Below are positions 1 to 11,172 of a DNA stretch of 28,766 bases, in pieces. The notes under the pieces are model-generated. The model saw only the letters and a program-made list of their open reading frames with translations, made no database searches and was not told the DNA's origin. This DNA is from Schoenoplectus triqueter (taxonomy: Eukaryota > Streptophyta > Magnoliopsida > Poales > Cyperaceae). A program made the position numbers and the translations under genes. The number at the start of each line of letters is the position of its first letter. Position 1 is the first letter of the stretch. The stretch lies in contig CAXKVV010001703.1 in the NCBI GenBank assembly GCA_964058805.1, positions 1 through 28,766 on the forward strand. Direction: 5' to 3'.

Positions 1-229
1 CCCCCATATTTATCCAAAATCACACCATACATTCAATCTTTCTCTTTCTTTCTAAGCTCTCATTCTCAATTTTTCATAATTTAATTTAAAAAACAAAAAA
101 AAAATTAGTTCTAGTATATTATTCCAATTAAAAAATTAGTTCTAGTATTGCTATTTATTTTTGACTCGACAAGAAGTGAAAGTGTAGTCAAATTTATCAT
201 ATATCGCTTGGGGATTAGTTTTTTTTTTA

Positions 230-640
230 TTTTTACATTATGTTAAATTTATTTTTATTTATTTATAGTTTTAATTCATTTACATTATGTTAAATTTATT
301 TTTTAATTATTTGTAGTTTTAATTTATTTACATTATGTTAAATTTTTTTATAGTTGTATTTTATTTGTAACTTTAATTCATTTTTATTATATTAAATTTG
401 TTTTTTAGTTATATGCACATTATTTTATTTGTAGTTTTAATTCATTTATATTATGCTAATTTTTTTATTTATAGTTTTATTTTATTTGTAGATTTAATTC
501 ATTTATATTTTGTTAAATTATTATTTTTATTTATATACATATTATTTTATTTACAGTTTTAATTCATTTATAGTTTATTTATAGTTTTATTTTATTTATA
601 ATTTAATTCATTTACATTTATAATTTTTTTATTTTTTTAT
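230..640. repeat. A+T-rich tandem array, units 44-65 bp
   Basis: About seven diverged units follow one another. Each starts near ACATTATGTTAAATTT, runs through a T-rich spacer and ends near AGTTTTAATTCATTT. Unit length drifts between about 44 and 65 bp, so this is a decayed minisatellite. It stops just before the start of the hAT-like reading frame at 645, so it may have been 5' non-coding DNA of that transposon. The 229 bases before it are A+T rich with a short pyrimidine-rich start, and I see no gene in them. Confidence 0.7.
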
Positions 641-644
641 AGAA

Positions 645-1940
645 ATGACAAATCCTCTTGTTGATGATTTTCTTTGTCGGTTTAGTGTGGAGATTATTAT
701 CCAGACCCAAATGTAAATACTTCTGAATCGGTCTATTGTCGACGAGATAATCTCCCACTCCTCCCTCAAGGAACTTACCTACCATAAGATCTTAACTATC
801 AACTCAACCTCAATCTCAATAAAAATTTACTCAACATGAAATAATCGAACCCCCCCTCTTCTGTGGCAAAAACTCCAAACCCAAGTGTACCGCCTTCACC
901 AATGGAAGCTGAACCCGTGGGAAAGAGAAAGAGGTCACTTGTCCCAACCTATGACGCATCTTGGTGGTATTTTTTTGAAATGACTTGGAATGCGAGCGGT
1001 GTCTTAATCAGTGCGAAATGCAAGATTAAAAATTAGGCAAAATTGGGTATATACCTCTCAACATATTTCAATTTGGATATTTACCCCTCCAAACTTAAAA
1101 ATTTGATATTTATCCTTCAAAATATTAAAATCTTTTATATTTACCAAAAATTACTATTATTCTCATAAAAATTAAATTAATAATTAATTAAATTTTGAAA
1201 AGGACAAAATATCCCTCAATCAGTCAACAATTCGCTGAGAGCTAGCAAATTGAGAAGCATTAATTTATCTTTACCATCGATCAAGTTAGTACGAATTTCA
1301 AACTTTAATTTTCTCCAACTCTCAAATCTGAAACTCTTAACAAACACATATATTTTTCTTCATAGTCAAGATCTAGAAGATCCAGTCACATTTATTTTCG
1401 GAAGGTTGTTGGAGCTCGATCAGTCTTTTTTGGAGGCTAATGATTGTGTTGAGGGTTGCTAATTATCCCTTTTCGAGCTTGTGTAATTCATGAGAAAATA
1501 AAATGATAAGACTATTTAAAGAGGTTGTTGTAGATTTAAGTAAATTATCGGAATAAAAGGAAGGGTATTTTTATCCTATTATAATTTAATTTCTATGAGA
1601 ACAATAATAGTTATGAGTAAATATCTAAGATTTTAACATTTTAAGTGATAAATATCCAATTTTCAAGTTTGAAGGGGTAAATATCCAATTTGAAATATAT
1701 TGAGGGGTATATACCCAATTCTGCCTAAAAATAATAAGGTAAATTACCGATATATTAAGTCAAATGGTCTAAGTAACTTTAAAAAATATGTTGTTAAACA
1801 CTTGCTAAAAAAATAAGGAACCACAAGAATATGCAGACAATCATTTCGTCCAAAGTGTAATAAATTCGGATGGTAGTAGAACCAAAAATATGATAAAAAA
1901 TATTAAGTGAGTTTGCCAGCAATTAAGGAGTAGAGTGACT
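645..1940 (+). pseudogene. hAT transposase N-terminus with BED zinc finger, broken and interrupted
   Basis: This is the N-terminal end of a plant hAT transposase; the BED finger of these proteins binds transposon DNA. The ATG at 645 opens MTNPLVDDFLCRF, then a frameshift near 700 leads to GDYYPDPNVNTSESVYC. That frame has stops at 785-787 and 842-844 and runs into MEAEPVGKRKRS (from 902). A BED-like block follows with WWYFFEM and AKC. At 1036 a MITE cuts the block. Beyond the MITE (about 1735) the same frame resumes as KVNYRYIKSNGLSNFKKYV, which fits the second half of a BED finger (Y...GLSNF..H). A further shifted stretch, NSDGSRTKNMIKNIK, is visible near 1870-1910. The catalytic and dimerisation regions are missing. 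Family assignment rests on the BED pattern and the basic KRKRS segment before it. It is clearly non-functional. Confidence 0.72.
1036..1725. mobile_element. MULE-type MITE inserted in the hAT pseudogene
   Basis: A 690-bp non-coding element with terminal inverted repeats of roughly 150-185 bp. The left end reads GGCAAAATTGGGTATATACC; the complement of the right end reads GGCAGAATTGGGTATATACC. The two arms stay similar inward through repeats of the form GATATTTACCCC. The flanks are TAAAAATTA (1027-1035) and TAAAAATAA (1726-1734), a 9-bp duplication with one mismatch. Nine-base duplications and long inverted repeats are the hallmark of Mutator-like elements. No transposase is encoded; a 70-codon open frame at 1250-1462 has no recognisable domain. 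Confidence 0.85.
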
Positions 1941-1944
1941 TATA

Positions 1945-2339
1945 ATTTTTATAAATATTCATATTCAAAATCATTATAAAAAAATACATTTTAGTATTTA
2001 CAATTTTTATAAATTTTAATATTTTTATGATTTTTTAATATTATTCAATTTTTTAACAATTAAATATATAATACTGAATTAGTTTAAATTAATTATTTTA
2101 AAAATTATGATATAATTTTTTTCGGATTTGATTATTTTTTTATATTTTTCTGTTTTTTTTACAATTATTTGGAACTTTTCAAATTTTATTCTATTTTTAA
2201 ACAATTAGAATTAATAAAACCGATTTAGTTAAAAAATTTATACAAAATATTATGATTAAATTTTTAACTTATATATTTTTTTATTTTCTGTATTTTTTGG
2301 ACTTTTTTGAGTTTTTGGCAGCTTATTTATTTTTTTGCG
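1945..2339. other. A+T-rich stretch without genes
   Basis: Mostly runs of T and A with degenerate repeats such as AATTTTTATAAAT. It may be the A+T-rich part of the hAT-like repeat that ends at 2554, because the repeat at 13455-14065 has a similar T-rich middle in the opposite orientation. No gene is visible. Confidence 0.5.
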
Positions 2340-2554
2340 AAAGTAGAAAAAATGACTCGCCCCACCTGCCATGACCCATCCGGACCGACCCTTGGCCCAC
2401 CCGTCCCAACCCGTGAGGGTCATATCCGCGGGGGTCCAATACGGATCGGGTCAGAATTTTCTAATTTTGGACTGTTCAAACTCATCCCGCCCCACCCATG
2501 ACCCGTAGGGGTTTCACCCAGACTGTCCCGCCCCGTCCCGTTTTCAAATCTCTA
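2340..2554. mobile_element. GC-rich ACCCGCCCC hAT-like repeat, right end
   Basis: An abrupt GC-rich island of overlapping CCCGCCCC, GACCCATCC and GGGTCATATCCGCGG motifs. Its right end read on the other strand begins TAGAGATTTGAAAACGGG, which resembles hAT-type MITE ends (TAGRGNTGNCAAA followed by GGGTCGGG). I could not place the left terminus, so this may be a truncated copy. The 64-codon frame here is a by-product of the repeat. Confidence 0.55.
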
Positions 2555-2556
2555 GC

Positions 2557-2978
2557 TAGATGTAAATGGAGCGGATAATATATATTTCATTCAGTTTTTA
2601 TTTGAAAATTATTCAAAAACATATCATCTATAATCGAATATAAATTATCTATATTTATATGTGATTCATATATATAAGAAATAATGTGGACATGGATACG
2701 AGTTTGATTTTAGACTTTATTATCCATATCCAAAATAAAATATTTATTGTAAAATTTTATTTATAAAGTAATATTATTTGTCAATATTTTTATTTATATA
2801 TAATAATATAATTATTATAAATATTAATAAATATATACACAACATATACTTATTATTAATATAAGTTTTTATTTTTATTATATATACATAGCTATTAGTA
2901 ATATATATTAATTTTTATTTTATATTCATCACAAAATCCGTATCCATTGAATATCTACTTCATATTAGTATACATTTA
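2557..2978. mobile_element. hAT-like MITE, TAGATGTAAATGG end
   Basis: The left end reads TAGATGTAAATGGAGCGGAT and the complement of the right end TAAATGTATACTAATATG, a degenerate inverted pair. Inside are GGATACGAG and its complement-like ATCCGTATCC near the other side, the usual pattern of plant repeats starting TAGGGATGTAAATGGATCGGAT. I see no clear 8-bp duplication. It directly abuts the previous repeat, which also hides a duplication if there was one. Confidence 0.5.
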
Positions 2979-3723
2979 AGGCAGATTTGATTTTAATTTT
3001 TGACATTCATTTAATATTCATAACTTATATTCGTCAAATAAGAAGCAAATACAAATTAATATGATTTGAGCATCTTTTCTAAATCTGTTCTGTTTCCGCC
3101 CTACAAGTAGCCATGCATGATGCAACCCTGTAGAACAGTAGAAGCAGCAGCACACAATGCACATTACCAGTTGTTCAGATGTTGGTGGGTTCAATAGAAC
3201 TGACATGTGGGATCCACGTATTATTTCATCTTCATACGCTGAAGCATTCCTGGGAAGTCGGAGACAGTATGGGGCAACAGGGAGCAGTGTAAAAATTATT
3301 ATTCAGTATATAAAGACAAATTGATTAGTATCTTTCACACTTTACATACATTCTACTCCGTATGATTAATTTATGCTACTTATGGATCATTGTCGTATAT
3401 CAGAATTTATGATTAATATAGGATCATTTCTAATACTTTACTCTAATATCATCAGATAAGGTATAAAAATATTTTTTTTTATGGAAAAAGAATGCCCTCT
3501 TGTCTCTACCATGTAGAAAACATAAAAGGAATCAAAGTATGTTATCATGTTATGTGATGTTCAATAGTTAACTCTAACACAATATGGAAGTATCAAGTGT
3601 TATAAAAAGATTGCTACGGCGCATTATGCACTAAGCCCAATGTTGGCTCTCCGTGCGATGAGAGTCTAAAACAGACAACTCGCATTGGTAAAATACCAAA
3701 AAAGAGAAACTAAGTAAATAGTA
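2979..3723. other. Unassigned stretch
   Basis: The segment 3070-3300 has more balanced base use than its surroundings and contains CATGCATG, GGGATCCACG and AGCAGCAGC, but no sustained reading frame or recognisable protein. The 62-codon minus-strand frame at 3018-3206 is cysteine and leucine rich with no domain I know. 3300-3720 is A+T rich. It could be decayed single-copy DNA. Confidence 0.4.
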
Positions 3724-3724
3724 G

Positions 3725-4030
3725 TAGAGTTTGCAAAATCTGATCCAATTTGAAAAATCCGCTTGATCCATGATCTTGATCCGATATCTAATCCGATCTT
3801 ACTTAATACAATCTGAAATTTAAAATGACTCAATATTAAATGATCTGATGTCCGAACTGATCTAATTTGATACGATCTGAAATCTAAAATGACCTGATAT
3901 TCGATCCAACCTGATACGACTCATAATCCGAAATGACCCGACATTAAATGATCTGATACCCGATTCAAATTTATATGATACGAAATCTGAAATGACCCGA
4001 TATCAAATGATCTGATACGAAAGTTTGGCA
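3725..4030. repeat. 65-bp minisatellite, GATACnnnnTGAAATC family (copy A)
   Basis: About four or five diverged units of 62-66 bp, each with a core of GATACGAnnTGAAATC followed by AAAATGACCYGATAT and AAATGATCTGAT. The left edge TAGAGTTTGCAAAATC is reminiscent of hAT-type ends, so the array may sit inside a MITE. The same unit type forms the array at 5740-6081 and 11254-11400. Confidence 0.65.
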
Positions 4031-4424
4031 GTTACTAAGGTTACTAATATAAACAGTTAATGAAGGCCGATAATGTAGTAGATCGAAATATGTATTAGGT
4101 TTTTTTTTCTGAATTGAAATACTTTGAATGCTGTTGTATTATTTGAGTGTTTCTAATGTAAACAATGTATTTTGATTAAGCCTTGCTTATCCTGGTTCAA
4201 ATGGTGCTGCTGAGTCCAATTGTATGAATACTTTATTTTCAAATGAATATCTTATTTGGCTGAGAAGTAGAATAAACATGAATTAACAAAGCAAGTTGAA
4301 AAGAAAATGCAAGGCAGGCATGGTAGCACATCCCTACACCAATCTTTTATTATATGAACAAAATGACCCGTTGAAGACTCCGTAGTTGCTCTTCTTGGAT
4401 GAGGGAGTGAGCTTCGTTGAAGCT
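4031..4424. other. Unassigned stretch before the MITE
   Basis: Moderately A+T-rich sequence with no sustained reading frame, no repeat structure that I can see and no RNA-gene signature. The GGTTCAAATGG near 4195 resembles a tRNA T-arm, but no flanking stems support it. Confidence 0.4.
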
Positions 4425-4433
4425 TGGATTTTT

Positions 4434-4811
4434 CAGTTTTTAGTAATAATAAGTTTTATTAAATTAATATTATTAAAAATAAGAGTGAGAAACGTAAAAT
4501 TTTAAATATACAAATGGCAGTGCGCCACTGTCAGTGGCGCGGACGAAATGCGCCACTGCCAGTGGCGTGTTTCGTCCAAACCCCGTGCAAGTGAGATGGA
4601 GAGGCGTTGCGCGTTTTATATATATAAGAGGCAAACGCGTCACTATCAGTGGCGCATTTCGTAAAAATAATGAAACGCGTCACTGACAGTGACGCCTTTG
4701 AAACACGCCACTATCAGTGGCGCGCTGTCATTTATATATTTGAAATTTTACGTTTCTCACTCTTATTTTTAATAATATTAATTTAATAAAATTTATTATT
4801 ACTAAAAACTG
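4434..4811. mobile_element. Foldback MULE-type MITE with perfect 9-bp duplication
   Basis: A 378-bp element whose two arms are near-complete inverted copies of each other. The left end is CAGTTTTTAGTAATAATAA and the right end is its complement. The match continues through AAAAATAAGAGTGAGAAACG and TAAAATTT on both sides, about 100-130 bp per arm. TGGATTTTT flanks it at 4425-4433 and 4812-4820 without mismatch, a 9-bp duplication typical of Mutator-like elements. The middle carries the GC-rich palindromes listed separately. No protein is encoded. A transcript would fold into one long hairpin. Confidence 0.9.
4522..4722. repeat. Five copies of a 17-bp palindrome CGYCACTRNCAGTGRCG
   Basis: The copies lie at about 4523-4539, 4551-4567, 4638-4654, 4678-4694 and 4706-4722. 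Each is almost its own reverse complement (for example CGCCACTGTCAGTGGCG), with compensating C/T and G/A changes in the arms of some copies. Spacers share GACGAAATG or its complement, so some copies are also inverted relative to each other. The block is GC rich in a very A+T-rich element. Confidence 0.85.
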
Positions 4812-4820
4812 TGGATTTTT

Positions 4821-5739
4821 TGAGAGCGAAGACAACAAAATATGAATTTTTTTCTTGTGTTGGCGGGAGGGCGGGCCTAAGTGAGGGCAAGCTCAGACTC
4901 GTGTTTGCTTCATTCTAAAACTTGTACTGAGATGACGTTATTTTTGTTAGGTGTATGAGATGCACATTTATAGTATACAATCATTTTTTTTATGTTAATG
5001 TCTACTCTAATATACGGTCGTTTGATTGCTATTCTGATCCGCCCTTTGTTGGCGGCTTGGCCACATGGACGCTCCGCTTCTGCTAACATAATGACAGAGA
5101 GAGGAGGATTGTATGTGGCAAGAGAGAGAATATATCTCATATATGATGTCATTTTTCTTGAAGAGATAATCACCACATAAAATTAGAAGTTTTACGCTTA
5201 CACTGAGAATCAGATGAGTCATAATCTACTCGAGGGAGTTGGGCAATTAAATGGATTCGGAAGGTACAGATTAATTGATGCAATCGGTCATAATCTACTC
5301 ATCATAATTATTTTAATATTTAATATTAATTTTATTTTTACTTAAATATAAAATTTTTGGTTGTCAAATAACATATTTATTTTTAATTTTAATTTTATTT
5401 TTGTTTTATATATTTTTTTACTTATCTTAAATAAGTTATTAATTTACTATTCATATTTATGATATTTAAAATACTATATAAAATATCAAACAAATTAAAT
5501 AATTTAATTATTATTATGAATAATAATTTATTTAACTTAAATAATAAAGTTAATATTAATTATAATATTAACTATGATATTTATTAAATATTTTTCTATC
5601 CACAATTCAACATATCTTTCAAATGAAACTTGTATTGTATGAGTCATGAGAAATCAAGGATTGAGGAGATAAAATACAAAAGGTTTTAATTTAATTAAAA
5701 TTAAGGTATATCGTGCATGACTCAAACATACATCACTTA
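4821..5739. other. Unassigned stretch, then A+T-rich DNA
   Basis: 4821-5270 has balanced base use with short overlapping frames on both strands around 4910-5222 (62 to 88 codons), none with a recognisable domain. The small inverted pair CCGCCCTTTGTTGGCGG is at 5040-5056. 5280-5640 is almost pure A and T. I see no gene. Confidence 0.4.
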
Positions 5740-6081
5740 GAAATTTAATCTGATATGATTTATTCCACCTGACTAGATCATACACATAAATGATGAAATC
5801 TAATTTGATCTAATCTGATGTAATCCAATTTAGTCTGATATGATTCAAAATTCAAAATGAACCGACACTAGATGACCTGATAATCGGCCCGACTCAACCT
5901 GATACAACTCAAAATTCGAAATAATTTGACGCTAGATGACCCGATAATTGACCCGACCGACTTGATACAGTCTGAAATCCAAAATGATCTTATACTAAAT
6001 GACCCGATAACCGACTTGACCCGACCTAATACGACTTGAAATCCGAAATGACCCGATAACTGACCCGACCCGATCTGATAC
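5740..6081. repeat. 65-bp minisatellite, left half of a split array
   Basis: Units of about 65 bp run with the same core as 3725-4030: TGATACnnnnTGAAATC, then AAAATGACCCGATA and CCGACTTGACCCGACC. The array breaks off at GATAC (6077-6081) and resumes at GATAC (11249-11253). Placed end to end, the two halves continue the repeat pattern in phase (CTGATAC followed by AATCTGAAATCTAAAA), showing that the 5.2 kb between them is an insertion. Confidence 0.8.
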
Positions 6082-6474
6082 TGTCAAACCGTGAAAATTT
6101 AAATTAAGAAATAATGATAATTAAGACAATAAATAAAATGATTTAACACTAATTAGTAAATATCATAAACCCGTAATATAAGAGAGTGTATATAAATATA
6201 TATGTAATATTAATAATAACAATAAATTCAACATTTAATTTAAACAAACACACACTTAAGGAAGTTTAGTTAAATCTGTTAATAAATAAATAAACGAATT
6301 AGTATCAAAATTTAATTAATAAAGAAGATTAAGTAATGATAATAAGTATGACAATAATTAAAATGATTAGACGAAAATTGACTGGTGATATTCCTAAATA
6401 AATAATAATAGAATATGATATGTGTAAGTAAATCAAATAAAATTTATTTGGCAGATTTAAAATCAAACGAGACC

Positions 6475-6485
6475 ATATATATATA
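6475..6485 (+). promoter_or_regulatory. TATA-like site in the LTR
   Basis: TATATATAAG lies about 390 bp from the LTR start and is followed about 180 bp downstream by a CT-rich tract (6660-6735), a layout often seen in LTR promoters and leaders. Alternating TA is common here by chance, so this is a weak call. Confidence 0.3.
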
Positions 6486-8223
6486 AGCCTATCAAGACTA
6501 AAAGAAATTAATCGGTAAACGACTCCAATTAAATTATAACCCTTGATTTCTCCTTGACAAAAAAAGGCCACACGCTTGGCCATAAAAATTTCGCCACAGA
6601 TAATCCCAAATACCTCTATCCCCCTCATTTAATACCCATCCCATCCCATTAATTTTCTGAACTCTCTCTCTCTCTCCCGGCCCGTGAAATCTTTTCTCCT
6701 TTTCTTCCTTCTTCCTTCTCCCCTCCGATTTTTTTTTTCCGCTGGCGAGAACAAACCCCCCTTGAAACATTTCTGCTCCTCGGTACTTTTCCTCCCTGGC
6801 GCAACAGGGCTCTTGCCCCCACCCCCGCTACGCCTCACCCTCCTGTGTTCCCTGGTAGTCGCCAGCAAGGGGGTTGCCCAACAGGCCCCCTCTCGGCACC
6901 AACTGCCCTTTCCAACCTCCCTTCACACCTCTGTGAGTACACAATGAACTCCTCCGCCTCTTGGTCCTCTGGAGTCGACGAGCCCCTTTTCTGTCTCCTC
7001 TTGCTACCCCGTGCCCTAATCGGTAATATCTCTCTTATTTTTCGGCTGTGTGGGTTGAGCCCCGTACCAGTATATTTTCTTGTGGGCTATCATGGGGTGT
7101 TATTTTGCATGTGTGCTGCCTTATTCTAATTGCTTGTTCCATGCGGTGTATAGCCTCCGACTTGTGCTAATTTGTGTCTTTTTCTGTTGCTGCTACTATC
7201 TTGCTACATTTGTTATTATCTGGTAATATCCTTCCCTCTTATTCCCGGCCGTGTGGGCTGTGGAGCCGGGCTGAGCCTGTGCCCTGAAATTCATTGGGTT
7301 TTGCCTCTGCTGGGTTCTGGGTTATGGGCAGTAATGCCACCTCTGTACTGTTTTTGTTACTGATGTTTGTGTGCTGGGTTGCTGATATCTCTGGTATTAC
7401 CCTAGGTAGTCTCTGGTACACTGGTACCGATGTACCAGTGATGCAGAAGCTGGCCTGGTTTTGATTCACATTTTGGTAAATACTGACCCTTGCTGGTTTT
7501 GTGCCTTACTGATCATTGCCTTGTTGTTTGATTTCCGGCTGAGCCGTGCTTGCCCTCTTGCTAGTTGCCATTTTGTGCCTTGTGCAATCTTATATCTTGA
7601 TGATGCTGTATTTCCCTTGAGTAATTGTACTGAAATTGGTGGTGGGTTGTGTACTGGTACCAACTTGTGCTGTTGTGCCGATTTGTGTTGTGCATCATTA
7701 CACAACTTTATTCTGGGTTGTAATTTACTTGTGTAGTGCCTCATCTTGACTGTTCTAACCGTATACCCTTTTGTCCCCCTGTTGCTACTGTACAATTTTA
7801 TTGGTATGGTATATCCCTTGTCAGGGACTGAATTGAGAAATATAATGAGTGTGGGGGCTGATTTGTAAAGCTCGTATAAGTTAAGGGTCCAATTGTGAAA
7901 TATATTACATTTAAGGGACCTAAATAAATTTGTGGTAATAGCACCTCTTAGAGGGTTATATGCGCAAATTCAACCTTTACGTACAACTGAAACTATAAAA
8001 ATAGTCGAAAAATAAATTGATCAAGTTAAATGGGCCGAAAGGTTAAGTGGGATAAAAATATAATTAATTAATTAGCAAGTGCCGTAAAACTTAAAAACGT
8101 GCGCAACTAATAATTAATTAACATTTAAAGTTGAATATGGGAGATGATTACATGATCTGCCTCAAAATGAAAATCCGAACAGATACAGTGGTTTCGGAGG
8201 CAGCCTATGATCCCAAACACATT

Positions 8224-9075
8224 AAAACACCAACACGTTCAAATAAATAAAAACGTTTAATTTAAAATTAAGTTAATTGAATTTAAATACTTTCATTTAG
8301 TTTTTATTTTAATTTAAATTCTAGTTTTATGTAGTATTTTTCTAATTGATGAAAATAATATAAATATATAAAATAAAATATAATTAAAGAGAATGATATA
8401 AATAATTAGAAATTTTAAAGTAATAATTGAGGTATGATGATAATTTATAACATAAAATATATATTAATCAATTTCTCTATTTTTAATAAGAATAATATTA
8501 ATTATATAACATTATATATATTAATCAATTTCTTTATGTCTAAATAATTAATTATTCTAATTCTAATTAAATTAATTAAGGGATAACATTAAGCTAACTT
8601 AATTATTTTAAATAAAGTAAATTAGTTACATTAATCGAATAATATAGTCTCAAAACACCAACACACTTACTAAAATAATAATATTTAATTTAATTAAATT
8701 AAGTTAATCAAGTTTTGTTAATGTCTGTCACTTCTATTTTATTTTCATATAACAAACCTATAAATTATAAAAATAATATTAGTATGTAAATAAAATATAA
8801 TTGAAGAAAATAATTTAAATAATTAAGATTTACAAAATAATAATTAAAATACAATAAAAATTTATATTATAAAATATATATATTAATCGATTTCTCTATT
8901 ATTAAGAATACAAATGGAAACAATAATGATAATAACAAATACTATAAATATATATTAATTAATTTCTCTATTTCTAAATAATTGAATTTTCTAATTATAA
9001 TTAAAATAATTAAGTGATAATGTTAAGATAACTTAATAAATCTAAATAAAATTTAGTTAATTATATTTATCAAAA
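8224..9075. repeat. 428-bp tandem duplication inside the LTR
   Basis: AAAACACCAACAC occurs at 8224 and at 8652. The sequence after it stays alignable for the whole unit: AAATTAAGTTAAT, then AAAATATAATT, then TATTAATCAATTTCTCTAT (or ATCGATTTC), then TTAAGNGATAA. Divergence and small gaps between the copies show that the duplication is old. A further TAATTAATTTCTCTATTTC within the second copy suggests an older internal repeat. The unit is A+T rich and non-coding. Confidence 0.75.
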
Positions 9076-10002
9076 TAAACATAATATGATTATAATTTTC
9101 AAATAATAATACTCTCGCCTTTGTGTCCGGTATACCCTGACCTAACCAGACCCAATGTGAATATGATACTCGCCCATTTAATCTATTTCTGACTTCATAG
9201 GTTTTTGAAAATATCTTGACGAGCCGACAAACGAATACACTCGAGGAGATGAAACGGCTCATCTGACAAGATCGTGATGCGCCACCCGAGATTTAGCAAT
9301 TTGACGTTCTGACCTAACCAAATTATTCTCAGGTACGGTTTCCTGGGATTCATCTTCTTTCTTCAGAATTAGGAACCCAAATCGAAAATAAAAATATTTT
9401 TAAAATAAATCTGAATTGCGGTGTTTTTGTCCAAATTAACTAGAGACTAAATCTGACATGTCATTTGCATCCGGTAAATTGACCAGCATATTTGAGACAT
9501 ACCCGCATTTACATATCATATCATATCATACTGCATGTAGACAAGATAGGAATAGAACTCGAGAAATAGTCTCGAGATAGGACTAGGTTAGAATTAAATA
9601 AATAAAGTTATAGATTAGAATTAGTAGATTAATATTATTAATATCATTAGTTATTAATTAAGTTAGACAATTAATCATGCAAAATGCATGGGAAAGTGCT
9701 GAGAGGCGGGCCGGGTGATCTCAGTCTGAGGTTGCCTTGTATAACCAGACCAACGGGTTATATTCCTTTGGTCTGTATATACACTGCGCACCTTTGCTTG
9801 TCGGTTATCCACCGACCCCGTCATTTGGCGGGTTCGGCCGTGCCAGAGTGTTTTTCTTTTTGATCAATATTATATTTTTAATATTCTTAATATGATTAAG
9901 ATTTTTAATCCAAATTTGAGCGATTAGGATACCATGTCTTTCAGTGTTTAGTGTGGGCGTCCATATCCGAGTCTGGATTCTACCCTATTTTGTTATTTTC
10001 TC

Positions 10003-10255
10003 GGGATGCGGTCCTCTGGCCCTTAGTGGTACAGTGTAGGCTCTCATTTGTATCATCTATCATTTTGTCATTTCTCGGGATGCGGTCCTCTGGCCCCTGG
10101 TTGGTACAGTGTAGGCTCCCCTTTGGGATGCGGTTCTCTGGCCCCAGGTTGGTACAGTGTAGGCTCCCATCTGTATTATACTTCATTTTGTCATTATTTT
10201 CGGGATGCGGTCCTCTGACCCTTAGTTGGTACAGTGTAGGCTCCCATTTGTATTA
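10003..10255. repeat. Four GGGATGCGGTCCTCTGGCCC repeats
   Basis: The core GGGATGCGGTYCTCTGRCCC followed by GGTACAGTGTAGGCTC starts at 10003, 10077, 10125 and 10202 (spacings 74, 48 and 77 bp). The third unit has lost the CATTTTGTCATT spacer seen in the others. The 101-codon and 68-codon open frames across this block are a consequence of the repeat. Confidence 0.85.
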
Positions 10256-10472
10256 GTTTCCGATTTGTTATTTCTTGGGTAGTTATCTCATTTTGACGAT
10301 ATGGCAACTGAAGACATATTTATCCGTTTGTTTATATTTTGTAAGGTGAATTACCAGATTCAGCAGACCAGAGTACGTGCTTATAGCCGTTCACTCTCCT
10401 AGGGCGTTATCGCCTCGGGAGCCCGAATTATCGTTTGTGCGGTGTTGTCGCTACACAAACATAAAGTCCTAA

Positions 10473-10550
10473 GTTAGTAAGTTGGGCCCTGGTAGTGCCC
10501 GCTTAGGCAAGGCCCGAGTTAGTAAGTTGGGCCCTGGTAGTGCCCGCTCG
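10473..10550. repeat. 45-bp tandem pair with GTTAGTAAGTTGGGCCC
   Basis: GTTAGTAAGTTGGGCCCTGG and the following TAGTGCCCGCT occur at 10473 and again at 10518, identical over about 31 bases. The block is GC rich within the LTR. Confidence 0.8.
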
Positions 10551-11172
10551 GGATGAGTCTGGTAAATTTACAAACTGGGTATTTATTACGGGTGTTTGAC
10601 TCTCGTAGCTTATACTTTATATTATATTATTATTTCCACAGAATTTTCTATTTCGGATTTTCTTTACCATATCATATCATATCATGTAGGTCAATGTGCA
10701 TAAGAATATTATTATATTCACTTATCAATATTACTTTCGCTGTTCAAACATCAGTATCGGTTTTTGGGTCCAGTCTAGGAAAGAAGATTAAATCTTAAGG
10801 CTGGATCTAAATCCGTACTGAGTAATTTATAAAATTACTCACGTTTCCACGGTGGTTGTGGGATCCAGGTATTTTCAGGTTCGGGAGTTTTGGCTAGAGT
10901 GAGGGCTAGGGACAGTCCTGTGTGGTGACAGAGATGCTTCGCCGCTTCCGCATGTGAGCTGGGTAGTCAGTTAGGATTCATCGGGTTTCGAGTTTTATTT
11001 CTTTCTTTTGGGTTTTTCTTTGAGAGATTTTGCTGCCCATTCCGATGGAGCTAGCCCCGCCGATGTCGGCGTTGTATTTCTCTTTGTTCATTCTGGACTG
11101 TATGGTCATGTATATTATATTATTATTGTTTTGTTTATTCTGTGATTTTCTTATTTTATTCATTTAGCCTTT

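Noticed and set aside
4522..4722. Regularly spaced palindromic repeats reminiscent of a CRISPR array
   Set aside because: Spacing is irregular, spacers are repeated and symmetric, and the copies lie within a foldback MITE with a 9-bp duplication in a plant genome.
9951..10256. 101-codon frame with repeated peptide
   Set aside because: The peptide repeat is produced by four GGGATGCGG DNA repeats of unequal spacing within an LTR.
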